The position numbers and the translations under genes are program-made. From Anaerolineaceae bacterium (lineage in GTDB: Bacteria; Chloroflexota; Anaerolineae; Anaerolineales; Anaerolineaceae), in the NCBI GenBank assembly GCA_002702705.1, contig PABH01000073.1:1-64000 (forward strand): 64,000 nt of DNA, read 5' to 3'. The notes under the pieces were generated by a model that was given only the letters and a program-made list of their open reading frames with translations, was not told where the DNA came from and made no database searches. Every line of letters starts with the position of its first letter. Position 1 is the stretch's first letter. Positions 19,229 through 27,828 of the stretch are shown piece by piece.

Positions 19229-19564
19229 GTGATTGATATTATCGAAGACTATATAGAAACCTTTGGTGAACAAACCAAACAAAGGTTTGGAATTTTATAT
19301 CATCTGATTCTTGAAAGCACGGATGAACCCATTGAGGAGAAACTTTGGGCAAGAATTCCCTCTTTTTATTGTGGTAAAAGCTTTATCCGGTTTATTCCAT
19401 TTAAAGATCACATCAACATTGAAGCAAAAGCAATAATGGTACATAAAGAAAAATGCCATGGCTATAAAATTACACCAAAAGGAATGCTGAAGTTAGACCA
19501 TAAACAAGAAATACCTGTAGAATTGTTAAAAATGATTTTCAAAGAAAGTTTGGAAACAAAATAA
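19229..19564 (+). CDS. DUF1801 domain protein, divergent
   Basis: A 111-residue protein related to DUF1801 (YdhG-like). The frame opens at GTG 19229, 8 nt after TTAGGAG, and reads IDIIEDYIETF then RFGILYHLILEST, a WARIPSFYCGKSFIRFIPFKDHI core where typical members read YGMPTFYLGGNLVHFAAFKKHIGF, and ends in a helix. It is more divergent than the second DUF1801 gene at 57350. In-frame TTG 19223 is too close to the site. The domain is annotated by analogy with iron-chaperone-type proteins, but function is not established. Confidence 0.7.
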   Translation: MIDIIEDYIETFGEQTKQRFGILYHLILESTDEPIEEKLWARIPSFYCGKSFIRFIPFKDHINIEAKAIMVHKEKCHGYKITPKGMLKLDHKQEIPVELLKMIFKESLETK

Positions 19565-19565
19565 G

Positions 19566-19604
19566 GCCCCTACTTTTGATCTTGGAGGACAAAACCGTAG
19601 GGGC
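19566..19604. terminator. Bidirectional hairpin between convergent genes
   Basis: GCCCCTAC (19566-19573) pairs with GTAGGGGC (19597-19604), with an inner TTTTG/CAAAA extension. It lies between the convergent DUF1801 gene and the serine hydrolase at 19653 and probably terminates transcription from both sides. There is no long T-run. Confidence 0.6.
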
Positions 19605-19652
19605 AACATTATACTCAATGATAAGGCAGGCCTACCGTGCAACCGAGTATGT

Positions 19653-21098
19653 TTACCCCTTACGCCATAAAAATAGTTTGATAATACCCTGAGTATAGTC
19701 TGGCACAGACCCAACCAGCATGAGGATAAACACATCTGGCAGAGCGTAGGGCAAGTAGGCCATCATCGTCAACAGGTTAAATCGATTACCATAAAAACCA
19801 CTGATCTGCCAAAAAACAACAATCAGAATAGCAGTGGGGATAAGAAAACTGATAGCTACATCCATAACCCGTTTGAACGTAGGCAGGCTGCGGGTTCGAT
19901 CTCTCCAATTACGTAGAGTTAGAAAATTGCGGGTTTGGAGAATAGCCAGAACGAGGACAAGAAGCCCTATCCCCCAGCCAAACCAGCGTACCGACCAACC
20001 TTCTGAAACGGGTGGTGGGGTCTTGTCCAGAATAATTGTTTCAACACTGTCCCTTAACTGCGCTGCTGAAATAAAGTGATCGACCTGATATCCCTCGTTT
20101 GTCAGCAGAACAAAAGCACGATTACGGAATGGGTAGAGATTGACATCGGTGCGGAAGGTGTGGTTCGCACCACCATGAATAATCTTTGCGCCGCCATCAA
20201 AGATCATCCAACCCATGCCATAAGACCCCTGACCTGGTGTAAGGATACGTTTCATCATTTCTGGTGATACCAAACCAGCGCCATCATCCATAACAGCAAT
20301 GGCATACTGTGCTAAATCCTCGGCGGTTGAAACGATATAACCAGCCCCCACACCATAAACCGGAATATCTTCATGCATGGGAAGGGGAAACCCAAACAGA
20401 CGGCTGTACCCTTGGGCAAGGTCATTGACTGTGAAAGGGTCAGCTGTAGAGTTGTTCATGCTTAAAGGGGTCAAAATATGTGTTTGGATATAATCGGCAT
20501 AGGTTTGTCCACTGACAATTTCGATAATGTATGAAAGCACACTGTATCCCATGTTGAAGTATTGGTGTTTCGATCCAACCGGGGCGGTTAATTGTGCCTC
20601 TGCCAGCGCGCGAACAGCTTGCTCCAGGGAGGTATCAGGCGGTAGAACTACACCAAAGCCGGAATCGGAAAGGCCACTGGTGTGATGCAGCAAGTGATTG
20701 ATCGTGATACGGGCTGAGGCGGTTTCATCGGCTACACGGAACCATGGTATATAGGTTTGCACCGGTGCAGCGAGGTCGAGTTTACCTTGTTCGGCCAGTT
20801 GGGCAATTGCCAAGGCGGTAAAAGATTTACTCTGCGAGCCAATCGTCATCTGCGTTTGAGCACTCATTGAACGATTTTTTCCGGCAGATCCATAACCTTT
20901 ACTGTAGACGATCTGACCGTCTTCAACAACAGCCAACGCCACCCCCGGCAGCCCATGTTTATCCATCTGGGCTGTGATGGCATCATCCAGCATTTCGAAG
21001 TTAATTTCACTGGCCGAAGTCGATGCCGCAGCATCAGGGATCAGGATCAGAGCAAATAATACAAAAATAACAAAAACTGCATGGAAGGCTTTTTTCAT
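19653..21098 (-). CDS. Serine hydrolase with C-terminal membrane helices
   Basis: A 481-residue beta-lactamase-fold hydrolase. ATG 21098 gives a clean signal peptide (AFHAVFVIFVLFALILIPDAAAS). Motifs: S-Q-S-K in TIGSQSKSFTAL, Y-F-N in QYFNMGY, and HGG in IHGGANHTF. After the catalytic domain the last ~130 residues carry at least three hydrophobic segments (WFGWGIGLLVLVLAIL and others), so the enzyme is anchored by C-terminal helices with the catalytic domain outside, like several bacterial Pbp4*/EstB-type proteins. The substrate is unknown. A longer frame from 21227 has no site or signal. Confidence 0.88.
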   Translation of the reverse strand: MKKAFHAVFVIFVLFALILIPDAAASTSASEINFEMLDDAITAQMDKHGLPGVALAVVEDGQIVYSKGYGSAGKNRSMSAQTQMTIGSQSKSFTALAIAQLAEQGKLDLAAPVQTYIPWFRVADETASARITINHLLHHTSGLSDSGFGVVLPPDTSLEQAVRALAEAQLTAPVGSKHQYFNMGYSVLSYIIEIVSGQTYADYIQTHILTPLSMNNSTADPFTVNDLAQGYSRLFGFPLPMHEDIPVYGVGAGYIVSTAEDLAQYAIAVMDDGAGLVSPEMMKRILTPGQGSYGMGWMIFDGGAKIIHGGANHTFRTDVNLYPFRNRAFVLLTNEGYQVDHFISAAQLRDSVETIILDKTPPPVSEGWSVRWFGWGIGLLVLVLAILQTRNFLTLRNWRDRTRSLPTFKRVMDVAISFLIPTAILIVVFWQISGFYGNRFNLLTMMAYLPYALPDVFILMLVGSVPDYTQGIIKLFLWRKG

Positions 21099-21500
21099 AT
21101 CTGTTTCTCTTTTAATATTTATTTTTCTTTTTTGGGGAACAGCACCTATCTTAAAATCAGAACAAAAACATATTGGTGGCAGAAGATTCAAATATGAGGT
21201 TGATGTATAAACTATTAAGCACAACATCCGATTGGATAAATATATCGAATGTTTTGCAGCATAGTAAAAATTAATCTGACCACGAATACAGTTTGCCTTT
21301 TATTTTAATGCGGGCTGTGGAGAATGAGCAAGAGATTTGTAGTCTGAATTATGGTGCAATAATACGCGAGGTGGTGACTATTTAAACTTAATCGTAATGT
21401 GAAATCTTACTCATATTCTTGCATAAGAATTATAATTTATGTGTAGCACTCCCCTATTAATAATAATTGGGCTGTTTTTTTGCACAATATAGGTTCATAT
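21099..21500. other. Divergent intergenic region
   Basis: This 400-nt region between divergent genes has no ORF with a usable start. TATAAT at 21431-21436 with TTACTC 18 nt upstream is a weak promoter candidate for the EAL-CZB gene. I found no strong dyad. Confidence 0.35.
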
Positions 21501-22664
21501 ATGAAAATCTCTAAGATTGCAAAAGCGTTGGTCAATGATGAGTTTATTTTTTACTACCAACCGATTATTTCTTTATTTTCAGGAAAAATCTGCGGTGCAG
21601 AAAGTCTCATTCGTTGGAAAAAATCTGACGGGACAATAATTTACCCAAAAGATTTTATCCCGGCAGCGGAAGAAAAAGGGTTCATCACTGAAATTACCCA
21701 TCACATGCTTCCAAAAGTAGTAAAAGGACTGGAAACCCTTAATCAAATCGATGATTCCTTATTTGTCTCCTTAAATGTCTCACCGCAAGATTTTTCCGAT
21801 AAAGAGTTTTTGGATACCCTCCAAAACACCATATCTGGAAAATTGCAAAAACGAGAAAATTTATTTATTGAGATTACAGAAACTTCTTTTTTACCTTCGG
21901 ACCCGCACACTCAAAAAGTTCTGCATGAAATTACCGAACAAGGATTATCAGTTGTTTTGAATGACTTTACGGCTGGGTATACAACTTTCTCCACGCTCAC
22001 ACAATTACCATTATCAGCTATTAAAATAGCAATGGAAGTAACTCAGCGAGCGCCATTATCCAGAATGGATTTCAGGCTATTTCGACATTTAGTAAGCATG
22101 GCGAATCAACTTCATCTTTCAATCATTGCTGAAGGTGTAGAAGATTATGAAACCCATTCACTCATAGCTGGCGTAGGTTGTTCACATGCGCAAGGTTATT
22201 ATTATGCTCGTCCAATGCCACTGGATAATTTAATTCAATTGGTGAACAAATCTCCTGATTGGCTAGAATACCCCTTTGGGTTGGAATATCTAGCTCAATT
22301 TGACCATATTGATTTTCGAAGAGATGTGATTAGAGCTTCGTTAATGATATACAAACAACAGGAAATGGAACTTAAAGAAAGAGCACTGGCTCGATTGCCA
22401 GAACTTAACCATGAAAAATGTCGCTTTTGGGTTTGGTATAAAAACATTGAACCCCTGAATAAAGGAAATCATTCATATCAACAACTTGGCGTTGAACATC
22501 AAGCGTTTCACGCTATAGCAAATTTACTTCTGGAAAAATCGTTGGCACATGCAAATTGGACGGAGATTGAGAGAATTATTGTTGAGTTTTCAAACAAGTC
22601 CAAAAGAATGATGAGTTTGATTCAAGATTTAGAAATAGAAAAATTAAAAAACTATTTTTCTTAA
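21501..22664 (+). CDS. EAL domain protein with C-terminal CZB zinc-sensor domain
   Basis: A 387-residue cytoplasmic signalling protein. Residues ~8-250 form an EAL (cyclic-di-GMP phosphodiesterase) domain: the signature is E34-S-L36, and N92, E124, K175, E214 and Q231 are kept. The metal-binding pair of the DDFGTGYSSL loop reads N154-D155 with an altered loop (DFTAGYTTF), and the usual KID is KIA, so catalysis may be weakened or lost. Residues ~265-380 form a CZB domain with all four zinc ligands: His269, Cys307, His333 and His337, spaced as in DgcZ. This suggests zinc-controlled cyclic-di-GMP binding or breakdown. Start ATG 21501. Confidence 0.85.
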   Translation: MKISKIAKALVNDEFIFYYQPIISLFSGKICGAESLIRWKKSDGTIIYPKDFIPAAEEKGFITEITHHMLPKVVKGLETLNQIDDSLFVSLNVSPQDFSDKEFLDTLQNTISGKLQKRENLFIEITETSFLPSDPHTQKVLHEITEQGLSVVLNDFTAGYTTFSTLTQLPLSAIKIAMEVTQRAPLSRMDFRLFRHLVSMANQLHLSIIAEGVEDYETHSLIAGVGCSHAQGYYYARPMPLDNLIQLVNKSPDWLEYPFGLEYLAQFDHIDFRRDVIRASLMIYKQQEMELKERALARLPELNHEKCRFWVWYKNIEPLNKGNHSYQQLGVEHQAFHAIANLLLEKSLAHANWTEIERIIVEFSNKSKRMMSLIQDLEIEKLKNYFS

Positions 22665-22770
22665 CCATAACAACCAACCATCAATGCGTCTTTCCATTCC
22701 TCACGGGAACTCATGTATATCACAGCAATCAAATTGTGTCATAATATGATTGAGGGGAAAGGAGATTGTT

Positions 22771-23181
22771 ATGGAAAAGAAAAGCAGCCTCTCAAAAGTT
22801 CTCGCAATTACCGGAACAGTATTGGTATGGATTCCAATCATCGCACCGTTTTTATTGGGTTTTGTTTCATTCATGATGGATGGCATTTATCGTTTTGACT
22901 ATCTTATGCCCGTAGAGATTGGTATCTTAGCAGCTGTCGGCGGCGTTTTGCTTCTCTGGGGAACAATCCGCACCAAATCACACCGGAAAATCATCGCTTG
23001 GGGACTCGGCATCATGGTTGGCGCAATCATCATCTTGTTTGCAGTCGGCGATGTAGAACCAGGCAGTTTAAGATGGGTATTTGCCATCGGACTATTAATA
23101 ACATATTCTCTGGCGATTATCGGAATTGGCCTCGGCGGTATCCTGTTATGGAAAGATTTGGTAAAGAAATCCACGATTTAA
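22771..23181 (+). CDS. Small membrane protein, unknown function
   Basis: A 136-residue protein with four predicted membrane helices (VLAITGTVLVWIPIIAPFLLGF, IGILAAVGGVLLLWG, WGLGIMVGAIIILFAVG and FAIGLLITYSLAIIGIGLGGILLW). No motif is recognised. ATG 22771 is chosen because AAAGGAG sits 7 nt upstream; the in-frame codon at 22750 has no site. A CATAAT element at 22739 may be its -10 region. Confidence 0.7.
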   Translation: MEKKSSLSKVLAITGTVLVWIPIIAPFLLGFVSFMMDGIYRFDYLMPVEIGILAAVGGVLLLWGTIRTKSHRKIIAWGLGIMVGAIIILFAVGDVEPGSLRWVFAIGLLITYSLAIIGIGLGGILLWKDLVKKSTI

Positions 23182-23377
23182 CAAATTGGTGATAGAAAAA
23201 TATAAAAAAGAACTGGTCTGCAAAAAACAAGATGAACTGTAATCCTTTTGGTAAAAAGGTTTATCTCTTTAGAAATTTGATCCAAATTTTACAGTTAAGA
23301 ATAAGCCCAGCAACAAAGATTATGAAAAATCTTTCCAAAGAGATAATTGTTTAAATCGTCTCGCAATGAACGTTGTA

Positions 23378-23806
23378 CTACAAGATAAATGGAATGATCA
23401 GCTTGGTTTTTTTCGAGAATTCCACATATTCCGGATAATATGCACGTAGATATTGTTCTTCAACCAAAATTCTGATAAAAACCATACCCGTAACAATTAG
23501 CCCAATAATCAAATTAAGTGATGAAAAATGCCCAAAAATGCCTGACCAGATCATTATCAGGGCAGATGTATACATCGGATGACGTATAAATTTATACGGC
23601 CCGGAAGTTATCATTTGCCCAGCTTTGGGTTCTGCATGGACATTAAATTGTCCCTGGTGAAAACTACGCCTGGCCCAGGGCATCAAAGTTAAGGCTAAAA
23701 CTTGTACGATAAAAAATATGTTAAAAGAGAACAGGTTGCCTGAAATCAATAGATACAGGGCAGCCAATATTAAAACGACCAGGGAGAACTTAGAAATAGA
23801 TTTCAT
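23378..23806 (-). CDS. Isoprenylcysteine carboxyl methyltransferase (ICMT/PEMT) family protein
   Basis: A 142-residue integral membrane methyltransferase-like protein. The family signature GPYKFIRHPMYTSALIMIWSG is present, followed by a late E-E-Q-Y-L...YPEYVEFSKKTK tail that carries the conserved E-E and Y residues. Bacterial ICMT-like proteins methylate lipids or small thiols/quinones; the specific substrate is unknown. AGGAG precedes ATG 23806. It is 64 nt downstream of the SnoaL-like gene on the same strand and probably forms an operon under the operator at 24357. Confidence 0.85.
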   Translation of the reverse strand: MKSISKFSLVVLILAALYLLISGNLFSFNIFFIVQVLALTLMPWARRSFHQGQFNVHAEPKAGQMITSGPYKFIRHPMYTSALIMIWSGIFGHFSSLNLIIGLIVTGMVFIRILVEEQYLRAYYPEYVEFSKKTKLIIPFIL

Positions 23807-23870
23807 CTTTTTGACTCCTATTGTAATGAACAGACAAACAATGGCAGTAAATATTCGGGTTTAAGTTTTG

Positions 23871-24287
23871 TTAAACCTGTTGATTTGGAAGCAAACCCAA
23901 TTGTGCCAAGATTGCAAATCTATCAGGTGATCCCCAGTGTTCAACAATTTTTCCATCTTCAAATCTGCACATATCAAAAACTGTGGCCTGGAAAGATTTA
24001 CCATTGGGTGGTCCCATAAAACCGCCCTGATTCGTCCCATAAGCCGTCATCCGGGCCCACACTTTATCTTCATCAGCAACCATGTCTTCAATTTGTATTA
24101 AAAAATCAGGGAAAACTTTGCGCAAAAATTGAATGTCCCCTATAAACCCTTCAATTGTTGGGTGAAGCCCAAATTGATGCTCAATGTAATCTGCACGAAA
24201 ATGTTCATATAATACATCGTAATTACCTTTGTTGAACGCCTCGATAATCACATGGTGGAACGTGTTTTTATTCTGTTCTTTAGACAT
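23871..24287 (-). CDS. SnoaL-like ester cyclase family protein
   Basis: A 138-residue NTF2-like protein of the SnoaL polyketide-cyclase type: IIEAFNKGNYDVLYEHFRADYIEHQFG, GFIGDIQFLRKVFPDFLIQIEDMVADEDKVWARMTAYGTNQGGFMG and a C-terminal FDMCRFEDGKIVEHWGSPDRFAILAQLG, which is the family hallmark. ATG 24287 is favoured by AAAAGGA upstream; the frame extends to 24317 without a site. Divergent from a TetR gene, with a 39-nt palindrome in between, so it is the likely target of that repressor. Confidence 0.88.
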   Translation of the reverse strand: MSKEQNKNTFHHVIIEAFNKGNYDVLYEHFRADYIEHQFGLHPTIEGFIGDIQFLRKVFPDFLIQIEDMVADEDKVWARMTAYGTNQGGFMGPPNGKSFQATVFDMCRFEDGKIVEHWGSPDRFAILAQLGLLPNQQV

Positions 24288-24356
24288 CTTGTATCCTTTT
24301 ACCCAAAACAAGCTCATTAAATTAATTTGGTTTCATGTATACTTATTAAAAAGTCG

Positions 24357-24400
24357 ATCTATATTCAATACAGTTTAACTGTATTGAATATAGATATAAT
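24357..24400. promoter_or_regulatory. 39-nt palindromic operator in a divergent promoter
   Basis: Arms 24357-24375 (ATCTATATTCAATACAGTT) and 24377-24395 are perfect complements around one central base. TATAAT at 24395-24400 lies at the right end and points to the TetR gene. The site sits between the SnoaL/ICMT operon (left) and the TetR gene (right). TetR-family repressors usually bind such sites and control both directions. Confidence 0.8.
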
Positions 24401-24433
24401 ATATCCAATTTATCCGATTGTCAAGAGGGAAAA

Positions 24434-25084
24434 ATGAAAACTCCCAAAAAAACCAAACGGCGATATAACTCAACAAGACGCCAAGCCCAGGCAAATGAAA
24501 CACGTAATCAAATTATGGAAGCTGCATTCAAATTGTTTTCTTTACAAGGTTATACCGGTGCAACGATTGATTCCATCGCGCAAGAAGCCGGGGTGTCTCC
24601 TGAAACGATCTATGCTGTATTTGGAAATAAACGAACGATCTTAACCAACCTGATTGATGTTGCAGTGGGAGGTGATCATCAACCGATCCCCTTACTTCAA
24701 CGAGATGGTCCGAAGGCTGTTCTTCAAGCGAAAGATCCAAAACACCTCTTAAACCTATTTGCTCAGGATATTTCGGAAATCTTGGAACGAATTGCACCAA
24801 TTTTCGAAATCACACGTTTTGCGGCAAAAACTGAACCAGATATTGCTGATTTGTTAAAGACCATGTTAGACCAAAGATTGCAAAATTTATCGGTGGTTAT
24901 TCAGCAATTAGAGGCTCTTGGTTCATTACGGGAAGGTTTAACTAACATTCAAGCTTCAGAAACCATTTGGGCAATCTCGAGCCCGGAAGTTTTCCGTTTG
25001 TTAATCAAGGACCGAGGCTGGGATAAAGACCAGTATGTTAATTGGTTGAGTGATACCCTGATTCGATTATTATTATCAAACTGA
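24434..25084 (+). CDS. TetR/AcrR family transcriptional regulator
   Basis: A 216-residue TetR-type repressor. The N-terminal HTH is clear: RNQIMEAAFKLFSLQGYTGATIDSIAQEAGVSPETIYAVFGNKRTILTNLID. The C-terminal ligand-binding domain (~res 75-215) is all-helical and variable, so the inducer is unknown. It is divergent from the SnoaL/ICMT pair and preceded by a perfect palindromic operator, so it probably represses those genes and itself. RBS GAGGG precedes ATG 24434. Confidence 0.92.
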   Translation: MKTPKKTKRRYNSTRRQAQANETRNQIMEAAFKLFSLQGYTGATIDSIAQEAGVSPETIYAVFGNKRTILTNLIDVAVGGDHQPIPLLQRDGPKAVLQAKDPKHLLNLFAQDISEILERIAPIFEITRFAAKTEPDIADLLKTMLDQRLQNLSVVIQQLEALGSLREGLTNIQASETIWAISSPEVFRLLIKDRGWDKDQYVNWLSDTLIRLLLSN

Positions 25085-25225
25085 GTCAACCAGCTAATAA
25101 AAAACAAACTATTGAGTAAATGGATCCCCATTCGACAAAATTACCAACTTTCTCTAAAAGTATTGGATTTTAAGGCCGGCATGTTACCATAAAGAAGATT
25201 AATTCCTCTTAAAAAATTGCAGATT

Positions 25226-25714
25226 ATGAATATAAATAACATCACTACATTGGTTAATTTCAACTTCTGGGCAAACAACCGCATTCTATCGATTTGCCAA
25301 AATCTCACAACAGAAGATTTTACCCGCCAGGTTTCACCAGATCCCGGTTGGGGCAGTTTGCGTGGGATTCTCGTCCACACTCTAGATACAGAGTACGGCT
25401 GGCGATTAATCCTGCAAGGAAAGGATGCAGATACTATATTAAAAGCATCCGATTTTGAAAATGTAGCTGTTTTACAAACCCGCTGGGAAATCGAAAAAAA
25501 CGCTTGGTTGGATTATATCAACAGCCTCAGCACAGAGAGTCTAAACCAAAGTTATGATGACAGCACTTTGAAAGACCCCAAGGTCTGGCAGACCATTCTG
25601 CATATCATCTTCCATGGAACACAGCACCGCAGTGAAGCAGCCGCCATATTAACCGGATATGGACATTCACCCGGCGATATGGATTTTGATGTCTTTCTCC
25701 AGGAGGAGAAATGA
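25226..25714 (+). CDS. DinB family protein
   Basis: A 162-residue four-helix-bundle protein of the DinB/YfiT superfamily. Three histidines expected to bind a metal are visible: His in LVHTLDTEYGWR, and two in HIIFHGTQHRSEAAAIL. The N-terminus, NNITTLVNFNFWANNRILSICQNLTTEDF, is typical. Such proteins may be thiol-dependent transferases (bacillithiol, mycothiol). ATG 25226 is used, as the earlier TTG lacks support. The stop overlaps the ACT-domain gene by ATGA, indicating coupling. Confidence 0.88.
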   Translation: MNINNITTLVNFNFWANNRILSICQNLTTEDFTRQVSPDPGWGSLRGILVHTLDTEYGWRLILQGKDADTILKASDFENVAVLQTRWEIEKNAWLDYINSLSTESLNQSYDDSTLKDPKVWQTILHIIFHGTQHRSEAAAILTGYGHSPGDMDFDVFLQEEK

Positions 25715-26118
25715 TGGTTGGCGAAACAGATTTAAAAATATTGTTACGTTATATGAAACCTGAACTCAACGAAGGCGTGTTTGTTTTCTGTACGTTTGAT
25801 AACAAAGATCATCCAACCCACCTTGATCCAATCGCCTGGTTTCACGAAAAAGAAGGAATAACGGTCATTGTATCCAAAGACCAGGCTGACAAATTTGGTC
25901 TGTCCTATTCGTTTGTGAGTGCCTGGATTACGTTAACGATCCATTCATCGCTAGAAGCCGTTGGTTTAACTGCCGCAGTATCTTCCGCGCTTGCCCAGGT
26001 TGGGATCAGCTGTAATATGGTTGCAGCGTATCACCATGACCATGTATTTGTTCCATTGGAAAGGACCAATCAGGCATTAAAAGTCCTGCAAAGTTTAACC
26101 TCTACCCCAGCATCGTGA
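25711..26118 (+). CDS. ACT domain-containing protein
   Basis: A 135-residue protein with an ACT-type tandem: the N-terminal half has LKILLRYMKPELNEGVFVFCTF, followed by an EGITVIVSKDQADKFGLSYSF segment; the C-terminal half, WITLTIHSSLEAVGLTAAVSSALAQVGISCNMVAAYHHDHVFVP, is a typical ACT domain ending in a histidine-rich turn. Related proteins bind amino acids, but the ligand is unknown. AGGAGGAG overlaps the DinB end, and start ATG 25711 (or 25714) overlaps the DinB stop, so both genes are one unit. Confidence 0.85.
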   Translation: MMVGETDLKILLRYMKPELNEGVFVFCTFDNKDHPTHLDPIAWFHEKEGITVIVSKDQADKFGLSYSFVSAWITLTIHSSLEAVGLTAAVSSALAQVGISCNMVAAYHHDHVFVPLERTNQALKVLQSLTSTPAS

Positions 26119-26252
26119 TAGAAAATCAATATTATATTTAATTCTACTAACAGTCAACTTCACATTATAATTGCAGCGATAAAAGTCAAAATCATTAATG
26201 AAAACAAATAACCTGTTAATTCTTATTTATAAAATGAGTGACTGAAATTTAC

Positions 26253-26717
26253 ATGGAAGATTATTTTGATACTTTAACGGATAATCAAAAAACATTATTC
26301 TTATCCATCGCTAACTTCGCTTTTAACCTGGGTTACAAGGTCAAAAAAGATAAAACAAGCGCTCTTGGGTATACCTTTACAAATAATAAAATCAAAAAGA
26401 CCATCCTCCGTTTTACCAGCCAACAGGGGAAACCGATTCTTAAGTTGAAGTTTTTTGCTTCTTCATCTTATTCGGTTTTTTTTCAAAATTTAATCCGATT
26501 CACAATAGAAGAATATGATTATAAGTATACGGGGTGTTATGGCTGCGGAAAGTGTGATGGCACCGAAGGTTATCAATACCAATATCTCGATGGCAGAGAA
26601 TATTTCCGCTGTGGATTAGAGTTGATTGAAATATTTGATGTTGAAAATGTGCCGCTAGAGGAATTTCTGCTTCTTTTTAAGAAACAACACGAGTATTATC
26701 TACCGGGTAATAAATAA
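26253..26717 (+). CDS. Hypothetical protein with CxxCxxC motif
   Basis: A 154-residue protein with no family name that I can assign. It begins MEDYFDTLTDNQKTLFLSIANFAF, has a basic mid-segment (NKIKKTILRFTSQQGKPILKLKFF) and a cysteine cluster C-Y-G-C-G-K-C, followed by a fourth Cys in EYFRCGLELIEIFD. The pattern suggests a metal- or zinc-binding fold. ATG 26253 is preferred to an in-frame GTG 26238. It is followed after 14 nt by the rhodanese gene, which may give an operon. Confidence 0.65.
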   Translation: MEDYFDTLTDNQKTLFLSIANFAFNLGYKVKKDKTSALGYTFTNNKIKKTILRFTSQQGKPILKLKFFASSSYSVFFQNLIRFTIEEYDYKYTGCYGCGKCDGTEGYQYQYLDGREYFRCGLELIEIFDVENVPLEEFLLLFKKQHEYYLPGNK

Positions 26718-26731
26718 TAAAAGGAGATTGA

Positions 26732-27553
26732 ATGATGAATAGAGAAAGCATTTTTATCGAAGTAGAAGAATTGGTAACAAAGATGAACAATGCTAATTTA
26801 CGAATATTCGATACAACAATTCTATTTTTCCGAAACGAAACAAACCCGGAAACTGCCTACGAAAAATATCTCCAGGCGCACATACCAGGCGCAGCCTTTT
26901 TTGACCATAATGATTTTTCAGATCCCAGTAGTAACTATGAGTACACAATCTTGTCAGGACCCGAAATTGTTAAACAAATAGGGCATATCGGGATTTCCCA
27001 TGATTCGGAAGTTATTCTGTACGCGTCTGGCGTGTTACCGTCCGCAACTCGTGCCTGGTGGATACTCCGATATGCAGGCCACAATAATGTCCGCATCCTC
27101 AATGGGGGGCTTGCCGCATGGGTGAAGGCAGGGGGGAGTTTGGAACAAGAAGCCCGCCAATATAAAAGCTCAAACTTTAAGGGCAGTATCAAATCCGACA
27201 TGTTTGCTAATAAAGAAGAGGTCATGAACGCGATGGAAAACAGCAGCATCCGTTTGGAGCATACATTACCTCTTGATATGTACGAAGGAGTTACCATTCC
27301 GGGCTCATTTTTCTTTTCTGTGATGGATTTGATGGAAGAGATGAATACGTTTGTACCGAACGATAAGTTTGTACCTGAACTTAAAACAGAAACAGAGTAC
27401 GAACGAATCATTACGTACTGCGGTGGTGGTATTGCTGCGACTGTTAATGCAATCGCACATTTAATCGCCGGGCATAAAAACGTTGCAGTGTATGACGGCT
27501 CATTGTTTGAATGGATGGGTGAAGGGTTGCCAATCACAAAAAAAGAAATTTAA
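26732..27553 (+). CDS. Two-domain rhodanese / sulfurtransferase
   Basis: A 273-residue tandem rhodanese protein of the thiosulfate/mercaptopyruvate sulfurtransferase type. The N-terminal domain (~res 10-125) has an LYASGVLPSATRAWWILRYAG segment without the catalytic Cys and is likely inactive. The C-terminal domain has the active loop YCGGGIAATVNA with Cys at the start. The loop CGGGIA differs from the usual CGSG or C-R-x-G-x-R, so the sulfur donor cannot be predicted. AAGGAG precedes ATG 26732 (26735 would also fit). Confidence 0.85.
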   Translation: MMNRESIFIEVEELVTKMNNANLRIFDTTILFFRNETNPETAYEKYLQAHIPGAAFFDHNDFSDPSSNYEYTILSGPEIVKQIGHIGISHDSEVILYASGVLPSATRAWWILRYAGHNNVRILNGGLAAWVKAGGSLEQEARQYKSSNFKGSIKSDMFANKEEVMNAMENSSIRLEHTLPLDMYEGVTIPGSFFFSVMDLMEEMNTFVPNDKFVPELKTETEYERIITYCGGGIAATVNAIAHLIAGHKNVAVYDGSLFEWMGEGLPITKKEI

Positions 27554-27672
27554 TAACAGTAAGGGATAAGGTGAAGTAAGGGCTGTAATCGCTGTCAAAT
27601 ACTCAAAAGAGGTATGATCCCAAATCGAATTAACCGAATATCTATTGTCTACATCAAGTGACTGAAACCCAA

Positions 27673-27706
27673 AGATCTAACACAAAAGTGTTAGGTCTTT
27701 TTTTTA
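27673..27706 (+). terminator. Rho-independent terminator
   Basis: GATCTAACAC AAAA GTGTTAGGTC forms a 10-bp stem (one G-T pair) with a 4-nt loop and a long T-run. It follows the rhodanese gene by about 120 nt. Confidence 0.8.
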
Positions 27707-27828
27707 ATAGATTCCCACCATGGTGTCTTCAAAAGTTAAATCATGAAATCTATACTAAAAAAGGTGAAAAGTCTTTTTTATTTTACATTTTAAAATGAAC
27801 TGGTCGGTATGGATAAAGGATTTATTTA

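Noticed and set aside
26935-27537. 200-aa minus-strand frame over the rhodanese gene
   Set aside because: It is antisense to a two-domain rhodanese with a visible active site and shows no plausible start signals.
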